Under the pieces are notes generated by a model, which made no database searches, was not told the origin of the DNA, and saw only the letters and a list, made by a program, of their open reading frames with translations. Below, piece after piece: positions 39,060 to 47,493 of a stretch of 64,000 nt of DNA. The DNA is from Acinetobacter sp. WU_MDCI_Axc73 (GTDB taxonomy: Bacteria > Pseudomonadota > Gammaproteobacteria > Pseudomonadales > Moraxellaceae). Made by a program: the position numbers and the translations under genes. The stretch lies in NCBI RefSeq assembly GCF_025562455.1, contig NZ_JAHPRO010000007.1:95265-159264 (forward strand), written 5' to 3'. How positions within the stretch are numbered: position 1 is the first letter of the stretch; each line of letters opens with the position of its first letter.

Positions 39060-40112
39060 TTATGGTGTTTCAGTCAAAGATGAGGTATCCAGCACTGCAA
39101 TTTTCTTCAACTGCTTCTCAGCCTCTTTTTTCATTAAACGACGTAGACGAGATAGACCAACATCATGCTGATATAAAAATTCCTTAGAGCGAGCATTAGG
39201 TGCCAAATTTTCCAGAATAATACGATCCTGCTCTAAGACATCCCAGTGCAACTTCTCTAAATGATTACGGTATAGAAAACGCCAGACATTACGTTGCCAA
39301 CCACTGACTTTACGGCAGCGCCAAAAGAATACACGTGTATTGTTCGCATCAATTGGTGTAGCAAAACCGACAATCCAAAATACGCCGCCTGGACCAAATT
39401 CTTTACGATATGGGATAGAAAGACGCAACCAGCTTGCACCTGTATTGCCATATTCCACCCAGTCAAAGTTGACTCCCGTTTGACCTTCTTTTTCAAAAAT
39501 AAAACCATGTTCAGTGCTACGATGTTTCATTTCTGCGGTACGTTCACCCTCAGCCATTGAGTGTGAAGTGCAATGCAAGTAAGTCCCGTGCATCGGATCC
39601 ATCACGTTGTCGATAGCATATTGATGATTAACCTTCCAGTCGGCTTGACACAAAAATGAACTCCATTCTGTACTGGCTAACTGCTCAGGAAATTCAAGTT
39701 CAGCAGGTGGTTCATTTGCATCAATACCAAACCAAATAAAAATAGCATCATGCTTTTCAATGATTGGGTAGCTCTTAACACATTCACTGCCTTTTAATGG
39801 ACATTCATGAACTGCGGGCACGTCGACCACGACACCCTCGCCACTGACTTCGACACCGTGATACCAGCATGCAACCCGATTTCCCAAATTCCAACCTAGC
39901 GATAAACGTGCACCACGATGCGGGCAGCGATCTTCTAGCGCATGTAGCTGACCGTCTTCATCACGCCATACCACAATATTTTCGCCTAAACGGGTAATCC
40001 CAACTGGATTGGCATTCACTTCCCAACTGGCGAGTACCGGATACCATTGATCACGTAAACCTAAATCAAGATATTCTTCAGTACTTGGAGCTTGTTGATA
40101 AATTGCATTCAT
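39060..40112 (-). CDS. Single-subunit Rieske non-heme iron oxygenase
   Basis: 350 aa terminal oxygenase. Rieske ligands C63, H65, C82 and H85 (CPHRGARL and CWYHGV). Mononuclear iron site DNVMDPMHGTYLH with H175 and H180, and D172 nearby for electron bridging. There is no beta-subunit gene, so it is likely a homotrimer of the DdmC/CarAa kind. With the ferredoxin and FAD reductase it forms a three-component dioxygenase or monooxygenase. GGGAAG precedes the start. The substrate is unknown. Confidence 0.92.
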   Translation of the reverse strand: MNAIYQQAPSTEEYLDLGLRDQWYPVLASWEVNANPVGITRLGENIVVWRDEDGQLHALEDRCPHRGARLSLGWNLGNRVACWYHGVEVSGEGVVVDVPAVHECPLKGSECVKSYPIIEKHDAIFIWFGIDANEPPAELEFPEQLASTEWSSFLCQADWKVNHQYAIDNVMDPMHGTYLHCTSHSMAEGERTAEMKHRSTEHGFIFEKEGQTGVNFDWVEYGNTGASWLRLSIPYRKEFGPGGVFWIVGFATPIDANNTRVFFWRCRKVSGWQRNVWRFLYRNHLEKLHWDVLEQDRIILENLAPNARSKEFLYQHDVGLSRLRRLMKKEAEKQLKKIAVLDTSSLTETP

Positions 40113-40129
40113 TATTGTCTTCCCTGAAC

Positions 40130-40429
40130 TTAGTAACCCAAACGCTGCATTTCTTCTGTAAAGCTCTGCATCGTCCAGACTTCACCTGAATCACGACGAA
40201 AACCCTGCTGATTTAATGCATTAACCAAATCATTCAATTCAGTAATACCTGAGCCAAAAGCTTTTATCAGATGCTGAACAAAATCCTGTTCATAAACGGT
40301 TGGTTCTTTATAGCGTGTTTGCCAAACCAGATGTTCGACCTGCCCCGGAATCTGAATGTTATTAATACCTGCATCTTTTGCAGGCGTTGCATTAATCCAG
40401 TTAGCCAGTTTTTCATTAAATTGTTTCAT
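40130..40429 (-). CDS. Small recombinase-HTH-like protein in the dioxygenase operon
   Basis: 99 aa. The last ~25 residues (FRRDSGEVWTMQSFTEEMQRLGY) resemble the Recombinase domain helix-turn-helix of serine recombinases (the G-x-x-W-T-x-x-S-x pattern), but no catalytic recombinase domain is present. Similar small proteins are annotated near Rieske oxygenases. It lies 19 bases after the ferredoxin gene and 17 before the oxygenase, with AAGGA before its ATG, so it is a genuine operon member. It could be an assembly factor or small regulator; function unknown. Confidence 0.75.
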   Translation of the reverse strand: MKQFNEKLANWINATPAKDAGINNIQIPGQVEHLVWQTRYKEPTVYEQDFVQHLIKAFGSGITELNDLVNALNQQGFRRDSGEVWTMQSFTEEMQRLGY

Positions 40430-40448
40430 GGGGAATTCCTTCTATCCA

Positions 40449-40754
40449 TTACAGTTGAATCTGGATGTCCTGACCTTCCACACGAACGGGATAGGTACAT
40501 AAATCACGACAGCCAGGACCACTCTTTAATTCACCTGTCTGGATGTCGAAAATAGCTTCATGCAATGGACACTCTACGGTTTGATCCTCGATAAATCCTT
40601 CTGTCAATAAGGCAAAAGCATGTGGACAAACATTTTCAATCGCAAAATAATTTTCATCGATGACAAATACACCAATCTTTTTGTCATTTATTTCCACTGC
40701 TTTTGGTTCATCTTCCGAGACATCATCAATGCCACAAACTGAAATCCAACTCAT
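40449..40754 (-). CDS. Rieske-type ferredoxin
   Basis: 101 aa soluble [2Fe-2S] Rieske protein: ligands C43/H45 (CPHAFALL) and C62/H65 (CPLHEAIF). It carries electrons from the FAD reductase to the oxygenase. It is the first gene of the ~12-kb minus-strand catabolic operon, with GAGGG eight bases before the ATG and an operator-like motif just upstream (40774-40799). Confidence 0.93.
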   Translation of the reverse strand: MSWISVCGIDDVSEDEPKAVEINDKKIGVFVIDENYFAIENVCPHAFALLTEGFIEDQTVECPLHEAIFDIQTGELKSGPGCRDLCTYPVRVEGQDIQIQL

Positions 40755-40773
40755 CGTTTGAGCCCTCGATCCT

Positions 40774-40799
40774 GTTTTATATGCAAAACTTTATTTGAT
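40774..40799. promoter_or_regulatory. IclR-type operator, copy 2 (catabolic operon)
   Basis: GTTTTATATGCAAAAC at 40774-40789, then TTTATTTGAT in place of the third repeat (two mismatches to copy 1). It lies 20 bases before the ferredoxin start, where binding would block or control transcription of the whole operon. Confidence 0.65.
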
Positions 40800-40919
40800 T
40801 TTCAAAACATATGAAAAGAATAATGCCCATACAACCAATATGTCAATAAAATAAAATAGATTAAATTCAAACACTTGACCAAAGTTTAATATTTTATTAC
40901 GTTTTATAAGGTAAATTTA

Positions 40920-40944
40920 GTTTTATATATAAACATTGTTTTAT
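40920..40944. promoter_or_regulatory. IclR-type operator, copy 3 (regulator gene)
   Basis: GTTTTATATATAAAC followed three bases later by GTTTTAT; spacing is one base shorter than in copies 1 and 4. A further half site GTTTTATAAGG lies at 40894. Its position between the divergent regulator and operon suggests autoregulation. Confidence 0.6.
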
Positions 40945-41028
40945 ACATTCGATATCATTACAATAGTTCTAAAATAAAGCACTATGCACCAATATTACCC
41001 CTTTACTCTTTTTAGGAATTTTTATCGA

Positions 41029-41841
41029 ATGAGCTTAGTCATTGAAGAAGATGTACAAGAAGCTGAAATCACAAAAAACGATGATCGTTATTTGGTTCCA
41101 GGCCTTGTCAGAGGTTTAGCAATCTTACAAGCATTTAATCAGGAAGCTCAGGAAATGACCATTTCTGAGATTGCTGAAATTCTGGATGTGAACCGTTCTA
41201 GTGCATTTCGCTTGATTTATACGCTAGAATCATGTGGATATTTACGTAAAGCCTCACAGAAAACTTATGCTTTAGATTCAAAAATCATGGAGCTTGGTTT
41301 TAACAGTCTATCCAAACTTTCTTTACTAGATTTATCTACACCATTAATGAAAGAACTACGTGATCAAACCAAAATCGCAGTTCATCTTTCAATACTGGAA
41401 GGCACTCATATTGTGTTTGTAAACAATATTCAATCGAGTGGACCTTTTACCAGCACGATTAATTTAGGTACGCGCTGGCCAGCACATGCCACAGTGATTG
41501 GCCAATTACTTTTATCCAATCTGCCTGAAACTGAAATCCGTCAGCGTTATCGTAAATTTAATGAATGGGATACTTTTTCTGACCTCACTCCAAAAAATCT
41601 AAAAGAATTACTATTGCGTTTAAACTATGTCAAAACTCAATCTTCTATGGTCAGTTGGGGACATTACAATAACGATATGGCAGCCTGCGCAGCTCCAATT
41701 TACCGTCAATCATCCAAAGATATGGTCGCAGTTTTATCTGTAAGCTGTCCAATTACGACCTATGATGAACAGACTTTCAAACACATTATTTCAAATCAAG
41801 TTATTGATACTGCAAACAAAATATCCAAATTTATTTATTAA
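41029..41841 (+). CDS. IclR-family transcriptional regulator
   Basis: 270 aa from the ATG with AGGA 11 bases upstream; another ATG at 40984 would add 15 residues. The N-terminal winged helix is visible: ISEIAEILDVNRSSAFRLIYTLESCGYLRK. The C-terminal IclR effector domain contains LLDLSTPLMKELRD and AACAAPIYRQ. It is divergent from the dioxygenase operon, so it is its probable regulator, and four copies of the operator motif define a candidate regulon. It resembles PobR/PcaU in type but is not linked to pob or pca genes. Confidence 0.9.
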   Translation: MSLVIEEDVQEAEITKNDDRYLVPGLVRGLAILQAFNQEAQEMTISEIAEILDVNRSSAFRLIYTLESCGYLRKASQKTYALDSKIMELGFNSLSKLSLLDLSTPLMKELRDQTKIAVHLSILEGTHIVFVNNIQSSGPFTSTINLGTRWPAHATVIGQLLLSNLPETEIRQRYRKFNEWDTFSDLTPKNLKELLLRLNYVKTQSSMVSWGHYNNDMAACAAPIYRQSSKDMVAVLSVSCPITTYDEQTFKHIISNQVIDTANKISKFIY

Positions 41842-41990
41842 AATAATAGGCAAAGGATTGCCCATTTATTAAAAAATGACATATTTTTAAAATAATTTTA
41901 TATCCTGTGTAACACGTTCCTTTTAAAAAATTTCCATAAAAAAACTTAAAATAGTTGACTTGTATTCAAATCAGCATAATTATAAATTGC

Positions 41991-42016
41991 GTTTTATATA
42001 GACAACCATGTTTTAA
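41991..42016. promoter_or_regulatory. IclR-type operator, copy 4 (monooxygenase)
   Basis: GTTTTATATAGACAAC, three bases, then GTTTTAA. It lies 60 bases before the monooxygenase start and shows the same palindrome-plus-direct-repeat layout. Confidence 0.6.
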
Positions 42017-42075
42017 TCATAAAACATTTATTTTAAATAATAGTATTTTATTTCATCAAAATAGTGAGTGCAGAT

Positions 42076-43215
42076 ATGGATGCTTTAAAAATTGCAATTA
42101 TCGGTGGTGGTGTCGGCGGTTTAGCCGCAGCAATTGCGTTAAAAAAGTATGGTCATGATGTCACTGTTTTTGAACAAGCTTCCAGTTTCTCGAGAGTTGG
42201 AGCTGACATTAACCTAACACCCAATGTTGTTCGTGCTATTGATGGATTAGGTGCAGGCGAAGCCATTCGCAAACTTGGAGCCATGCCAACTTATCGTATT
42301 AGTCGTGATTGGGATACTAGCCTTGAAACCTCGAGGCTTGGCATGAGTAAGGATGCGGAACAACGTTATGGTGCACCACAAGTCACTATTCACCGTGCTG
42401 ATATCATCAATGCACTTGCTGCTTTATTTCCTATTGAAAATATTCAATTTTCAAAAAAATTAAATTCTTTAACGCAGCACGAAAGTGGTACACAACTGCA
42501 TTTTGATGATGGTTCCACTTTTCAATTTGATATCGTTGTGGGTGCAGATGGCATCCACTCCCGTGTCCGTACCGCATTGTTTGGAGAAGAATCGCCTAGG
42601 TTTACAGGAATTGTGTCATTCCGCTCAGTTGTACCCACAGAAAAGGTTAAGCATGTTCCCGAAATAGAAGCATTCACGAAATGGTGGGGGCCCGTTCCAG
42701 AACAGCAAATTGTGACTTTCCCACTTAATCAGGGCAAAGATACTTTTATTTTTGCAACAACAGGTCAAGACAGCTGGACAGAAGAGTCATGGACCAGTGC
42801 AGGTGATGTCCATGAATTACGGGAGTTTTATAAAGACTTTCACCCAAATGCCAAAGCCCTATTAGATGCCTGTGAAACCACATTGAAAAGCGCTTTATAT
42901 GAACGTGATCCACTCCCAGTATGGTCAGTGGGAACAGTGACATTATTGGGAGATGCGTGCCATCCAATGCTTCCATTCATGGCTCAAGGTGCTGGAATGG
43001 CTATTGAGGATGCTGTCATTTTGGGACGTTGTCTACAACATTCAACTCATAGAACTCAGGCAAAACAAGCCTTAAAAATTTATGAAAAAACACGTCAGCA
43101 ACGGACAGCACAAATCCAACTAGGTTCACGAGGAAATCAATGGATGAAACAACAAGGAAATGCCGACTGGGTATATAATTATGATGCATGGAATACGCAA
43201 CTAGAAACTATATAA
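42076..43215 (+). CDS. FAD-dependent aromatic monooxygenase, NicC-like
   Basis: 379 aa group A flavin monooxygenase. FAD motif IIGGGVGGLAAAIAL (about residues 7-21), DG motif GADGIHSRVR (about 160-169), and GD motif LLGDACHPMLPFMAQGAGMAIED (about 297-319). Segments YGAPQVTIHRADI, KWWGPVP and WVYNYDAW resemble 6-hydroxynicotinate 3-monooxygenase (NicC). It would hydroxylate, or decarboxylate and hydroxylate, a hydroxylated aromatic or pyridine acid. ATG 42076 is preferred over GTG 42064 because GTGAG lies seven bases before it. It has its own operator copy and follows the IclR gene. Confidence 0.85.
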   Translation: MDALKIAIIGGGVGGLAAAIALKKYGHDVTVFEQASSFSRVGADINLTPNVVRAIDGLGAGEAIRKLGAMPTYRISRDWDTSLETSRLGMSKDAEQRYGAPQVTIHRADIINALAALFPIENIQFSKKLNSLTQHESGTQLHFDDGSTFQFDIVVGADGIHSRVRTALFGEESPRFTGIVSFRSVVPTEKVKHVPEIEAFTKWWGPVPEQQIVTFPLNQGKDTFIFATTGQDSWTEESWTSAGDVHELREFYKDFHPNAKALLDACETTLKSALYERDPLPVWSVGTVTLLGDACHPMLPFMAQGAGMAIEDAVILGRCLQHSTHRTQAKQALKIYEKTRQQRTAQIQLGSRGNQWMKQQGNADWVYNYDAWNTQLETI

Positions 43216-43226
43216 TCACATAAATC

Positions 43227-43264
43227 ATAAGGATAAAATTATCTATGTGTAATTTTATCCTTAT
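43227..43264. terminator. Bidirectional terminator, monooxygenase / porin
   Basis: Stem ATAAGGATAAAATT / AATTTTATCCTTAT (14 bp) with a 10-base loop between convergent genes, 12 bases after the monooxygenase stop. Confidence 0.75.
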
Positions 43265-43284
43265 ACATTTAATTTAAGCTCTAA

Positions 43285-44565
43285 TTAAAATTTAAAAGTA
43301 TAATCCACATTCAATCGAGTTTCATTGGTTGAATGAAATACCATATTCGTGGGCATATCATTACGATAATGAGAAAACCGAGCCCGCAGCCCAAGCCCTT
43401 TTAACTTTCCTTCTGGAATGCGATAGCCTAAATCAAACTCTAGTGAGTTTTCTTTAAAACGTTGGTCCCCATAACTAAGAAGATCAATGTCCTCACCTTT
43501 GGCATAACGCGTCATAAATCTCAGACCATTTAAAGAAACATCGCCCATCCGTACATCTTTAAAGTCATATTCATAACGAATAGAATAAACTTTCTCATCT
43601 TTATTGGAATAGTCTGAACTCATAAAATCCAGAACCACTGGACTTTCTGTGCCTGATAAAAATGGCAATCCTGTTGAACCAAAAGCCTGCATATACCCCA
43701 AAGAGATCGTATGATTTTGATAGTTCAAACCCAATAAACCACTTAAATGCTGATTATCGACATTACCAACCTTACGCGAACCAGTATCTTCACTGTTAAA
43801 GAAACGCACATCGCTTAAAAAATTCAATTGATCATTCAGCGCTTGTTTGCCATTGAATCCTAAAAATTGCTGTTGATAAATATCCTGAAGCTCTGCTTGA
43901 TAAGCACGTACCCGATAATTTTTAAACTGGTAGGCTCCGCCGATGCTATAGAAATAATCTGCCGTAGCTGCCTTATCAAAACGATGATTAATATTATCAA
44001 TACCGACATCGGTATAACGTGTTGAGTCACGTTGCCGTACCTTATCAACATAAAAACCTTCTAACTGTAAATTTGGAATTTCAGTCGATAGGAAACGCAC
44101 ACCACGATATGTTTGAGGGAAAAGCCGTGCAGGTGATGAAAAAATAGTAGGTAGCAATGGCACCAGATCGCCCACAAACAGCTCATTTTCCCGATATTTT
44201 GTCTTGGCAGTAATCCCTATTTTTCCATAATAATCATCACGTGTATTATCGGCATTCACCTTTAACAAACCACTTTTTGCATAATCATCAGCATGATCAC
44301 CTAAAAGATTAAAACCAGCCATTGCCAATACATCAACACCAAAACCAACGGTACCTTCGGTATATCCTGACTGCCCTTTTAAAATAATTCCTTGCGCCCA
44401 ATCGCGGGCAGCTGTATATGGATATGGATCCTTCTTATAGTCACGATCAAAGTAATAATTTCTTAAAATCAACTCGGCTTTACTATCTGTAATAAATTCG
44501 GCATGAGTAACTGGGGCAAATAATGGGCACAAGCAGACCCCCACCCATAAGGATGTCTTTTTCAT
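43285..44565 (-). CDS. OprD-family outer-membrane porin
   Basis: 426 aa. A signal peptide ends near PVTHA, followed by an OprD-type barrel: FITDSKAELILRNYYFDRDYK at the mature N-terminus, DWAQGIILKGQSGYTEGTVGFGVD (about residues 49-72), and C-terminal NVDYTFKF with terminal Phe. OprD/BenP proteins allow diffusion of small carboxylates. It starts 24 bases after the AAHS symporter gene on the same strand, so both are likely co-expressed for vanillate or related aromatic acids. Confidence 0.9.
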   Translation of the reverse strand: MKKTSLWVGVCLCPLFAPVTHAEFITDSKAELILRNYYFDRDYKKDPYPYTAARDWAQGIILKGQSGYTEGTVGFGVDVLAMAGFNLLGDHADDYAKSGLLKVNADNTRDDYYGKIGITAKTKYRENELFVGDLVPLLPTIFSSPARLFPQTYRGVRFLSTEIPNLQLEGFYVDKVRQRDSTRYTDVGIDNINHRFDKAATADYFYSIGGAYQFKNYRVRAYQAELQDIYQQQFLGFNGKQALNDQLNFLSDVRFFNSEDTGSRKVGNVDNQHLSGLLGLNYQNHTISLGYMQAFGSTGLPFLSGTESPVVLDFMSSDYSNKDEKVYSIRYEYDFKDVRMGDVSLNGLRFMTRYAKGEDIDLLSYGDQRFKENSLEFDLGYRIPEGKLKGLGLRARFSHYRNDMPTNMVFHSTNETRLNVDYTFKF

Positions 44566-44589
44566 CTTTTATCTCTACATTTAATAAGG

Positions 44590-45936
44590 TTAAGGTGCGA
44601 TTTTTAAAGAATAAGACTGAGCTTTTTGCTGGCGATAAAATGCCTTACCCAAACTTAAAATCAGGAAGATAGCCAGAATAAAAACAATGCCGTAATATGC
44701 ATACAAAGTCGCAGGCGCTACACCTTGATCCAGAAAAATTCCCGCAATGATTGGAGATAGAATCGCACCAATACGCCCGAACCCGATGGCATAACCTACG
44801 CCACGGCTACGGATATCAGCATCGTAAATGGTTGGAGAAATTGAATATAAACCAGCGACACAACCATTAATCAATGTGCCTAGCAACAAACCTACGATGA
44901 GTGCAATACTGACTTGAGAAGATACAGCTACGAATAACCATACGCACAAGGCTGTTAATCCTAAAAATAGACTTAAGGCATAAAATATTTTAATACGTGA
45001 TGCCAATAAGCCAATAATCGCAGCACCTAAAATACCACCAATACTAATCAGAATACCTGTAGTTACCCCTTGATCTGGCGACATTCCCATAGAAATTAGA
45101 ATTTTTGGTGTCCAACTCATGACGAAGTAAAAGCCAAACATCACCAGAAAGAAAGCGAACCAAAGACATAAAGTTTGAAAAGCCAATTTGCCATAAAACA
45201 GCTTGGCAATTTCACTCCCTTGTTGTTGCTTATTCTTTTCATAATGCGGTAAAACGCTGAATGCAGCTAATCCCATACGTTGCACAATCAGATTGGTTTT
45301 TTCCAAGGCTTGTTTTGGTTTTTTTGCCAATAAATAATCTAATGATTCAGGTAATAGCCATAAACTCACTAACAACATACCCAACGTCGTCATGCCACCT
45401 GCCAAGAAAATCGAACGCCAACCTAAATGCTCAACCAATAGTAGCGATAATATACCGCCAAGCGTCGCCCCAATCCCGTAACCAGTTGACATTAAACTTA
45501 CAGCAAGACTACGCCAGCGTAAATTGGCATATTCACTGGCAAGTACATTACTACTGGCCAAAATACCGCCAACACCAACTCCAGTAATAAACCGCAAAGT
45601 TGCCAACATGCCATGGCTTTCCACAAAAGCACAGCCCAACATACTGACACCTGCAACCGTGAGACAAATTAAAATTAAGACACGTCGACCAACTTTATCG
45701 GCTAATGGTGCTAGAAAAATAGAACCCGCTGCCATACCAAATAGACCAGCACTGAGTAATAGTCCAATTTGTGCGCCTGAAAGTGACCATTCAGCAGCAA
45801 CAGATGGCGCTGTAAATGCCATAACCATGACATCAAAACCATCTATAATATTCAGACAAACACAGACCACAATCACAAACCACTGATAGCGGCTCATTTT
45901 ATTGTGGTTAAGTTCGTTTAAAACGTCTCGTTGCAT
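44590..45936 (-). CDS. vanK: Aromatic acid:H+ symporter (AAHS, MFS), probable VanK
   Basis: 448 aa, 12 transmembrane helices. The AAHS signature NIIDGFDVMVMAFTAP in helix 1, with the conserved Asp pair, and LADKVGRRVLI in loop 2-3 place it with PcaK/BenK/VanK. Its divergence from vanAB and a VanO-like site (46105-46116) in its upstream region favour vanillate/protocatechuate uptake, hence VanK. The symbol rests on context. A GGAGA Shine-Dalgarno is present. Confidence 0.8.
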   Translation of the reverse strand: MQRDVLNELNHNKMSRYQWFVIVVCVCLNIIDGFDVMVMAFTAPSVAAEWSLSGAQIGLLLSAGLFGMAAGSIFLAPLADKVGRRVLILICLTVAGVSMLGCAFVESHGMLATLRFITGVGVGGILASSNVLASEYANLRWRSLAVSLMSTGYGIGATLGGILSLLLVEHLGWRSIFLAGGMTTLGMLLVSLWLLPESLDYLLAKKPKQALEKTNLIVQRMGLAAFSVLPHYEKNKQQQGSEIAKLFYGKLAFQTLCLWFAFFLVMFGFYFVMSWTPKILISMGMSPDQGVTTGILISIGGILGAAIIGLLASRIKIFYALSLFLGLTALCVWLFVAVSSQVSIALIVGLLLGTLINGCVAGLYSISPTIYDADIRSRGVGYAIGFGRIGAILSPIIAGIFLDQGVAPATLYAYYGIVFILAIFLILSLGKAFYRQQKAQSYSLKIAP

Positions 45937-46104
45937 TTAGATATCTCCCAATCTGGACAGGAGATATTCACGACATTACAAAGCTTGTATGTTGGGTGAT
46001 TATGCATATCCGTATCCATAATTGCCTAGAAGGAATAATTTGATTACAAAAATAGAATTCATCTATTTTTTGAGCATCCTGCTCAATATGCATACTGATA
46101 CATT

Positions 46105-46116
46105 ATTGGATCCATA
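46105..46116. promoter_or_regulatory. VanO-like operator, vanK side
   Basis: ATTGGATCCATA matches 10 of 12 bases of the VanO palindrome ATTGGATCCAAT. It lies 169 bases before the vanK start. Confidence 0.65.
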
Positions 46117-46371
46117 AAATCAATTCTTTAAGATATTTTTTGTGCGATCATCGTAGCCACTAAACATCTCACCTACCACAAGTCACAAAAAGCACCCCTA
46201 AACACATGAAAATAAATATAAAATTTTATTTAAATTGAAACACATAATGTAGAAAAGATTTGTTTTAAAAATTATTTTTATAAAAATTTTTATTTAATTA
46301 CAATAACATAAACAATAAAAACTTACTAAAACTGTATTTAGGCACTTGACGAAAATTTTTAAACCCAATAA

Positions 46372-46383
46372 ATTGGATCCAAT
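46372..46383. promoter_or_regulatory. VanO operator, vanA side
   Basis: Exact 12-bp palindrome ATTGGATCCAAT, identical to the VanR operator described for Caulobacter vanAB. It lies 22 bases before the vanA ATG, where VanR binding would block transcription until vanillate is present. Confidence 0.88.
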
Positions 46384-46405
46384 AAGTGATAAGGAGTCGT
46401 CACAC

Positions 46406-47482
46406 ATGTTTATAAAAAATGCTTGGTACGTTGCTTGCCGTCCAGAAGATATTCAAGACAAACCCCTAGGTCGCACCATTTGTGGCGAAAAAATCGTATT
46501 TTATCGCGGTAAAGAAAATAAAGTCGCTGCTGTCGAAGATTTCTGTCCACATCGTGGTGCTCCATTATCTCTTGGATATGTTGAAGATGGCAATCTGGTT
46601 TGCGGTTATCACGGACTAGTCATGGGCTGTGAAGGAAAAACCATCTCAATGCCTGCACAGCGTATTGGCGGTTTTCCATGCAATAAAGCATATGCTGCCG
46701 TAGAGAAATATGGTTTTATCTGGGTTTGGCCAGGTGAAAAAGCTTTAGCTAACGAAGCAGATTTACCAACCTTAGAATGGGCGGACAATCCTGAATGGAG
46801 CTATGGTGGGGGGCTGTTCCATATCCAGTGTGATTATCGTCTTATGATTGATAATTTGATGGATCTTACCCATGAAACCTATGTACATTCGAGCAGTATT
46901 GGTCAAAAAGAAATTGATGAAGCCTTACCCATCACCAAAGTCGATGGTGACCATGTCATTACCGAACGTTATATGGAAAATGTGATTGCCCCGCCATTTT
47001 GGCAAATGGCACTGCGTGGCAATCATTTAGCCGATGATGTCCCTGTAGATCGCTGGCAGCGTTGTCATTTCTTTGCTCCAAGCAATGTGCATATTGAAGT
47101 TGGTGTAGCGCATGCAGGACACGGTGGTTACCACGCACCTCAAGATAAGAAAGTATCCTCTATCGTGGTCGACTTTATTACTCCTGAAACTGAAACTTCT
47201 CATTGGTATTTCTGGGGCATGGCGCGTCATTTCCAAGCAGATAATCATGAACTGACCAATCAAATTCGTGAAGGACAAGGCAAGATTTTTACCGAAGATT
47301 TGGAAATGTTAGAACAACAACAACAAAACATTTTGCGCAATCCGCAGCGTCAATTACTGATGCTGAATATTGATGCTGGTGGCGTGCAATCTCGTAAAGT
47401 GATTGAGCGTCTATTGGCACAAGAGCATTCACCAATGCCTCAAACAACAGAACGAAAATTTCCAAATATTCGCGTGATTTAA
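46406..47482 (+). CDS. vanA: Vanillate O-demethylase oxygenase subunit
   Basis: Rieske monooxygenase converting vanillate to protocatechuate and formaldehyde, 358 aa. Rieske ligands C47, H49, C66 and H69 (CPHRGAPL and CGYHG). The mononuclear site DNLMDLTHETYVHSS is exactly the VanA type. ATG 46406 is chosen because AAGGAG lies about 10 bases upstream and MFIKNAWYVA is the usual N-terminus; an upstream start would run through the VanO site. It is followed by vanB. Confidence 0.95.
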   Translation: MFIKNAWYVACRPEDIQDKPLGRTICGEKIVFYRGKENKVAAVEDFCPHRGAPLSLGYVEDGNLVCGYHGLVMGCEGKTISMPAQRIGGFPCNKAYAAVEKYGFIWVWPGEKALANEADLPTLEWADNPEWSYGGGLFHIQCDYRLMIDNLMDLTHETYVHSSSIGQKEIDEALPITKVDGDHVITERYMENVIAPPFWQMALRGNHLADDVPVDRWQRCHFFAPSNVHIEVGVAHAGHGGYHAPQDKKVSSIVVDFITPETETSHWYFWGMARHFQADNHELTNQIREGQGKIFTEDLEMLEQQQQNILRNPQRQLLMLNIDAGGVQSRKVIERLLAQEHSPMPQTTERKFPNIRVI

Positions 47483-47493
47483 GGATGATGAGC

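Larger units (their letters stand above)
45937..46405. other. vanK / vanA divergent control region
   Basis: 469 AT-rich bases without a gene. It contains two VanO-like operators (46105-46116 and 46372-46383) and the AAGGAG Shine-Dalgarno of vanA. Confidence 0.75.

Noticed and set aside
41029..41841. IclR protein named as PobR or PcaU
   Set aside because: No pobA or pca genes nearby and the operator sequence differs; only the family and operator layout are shared.
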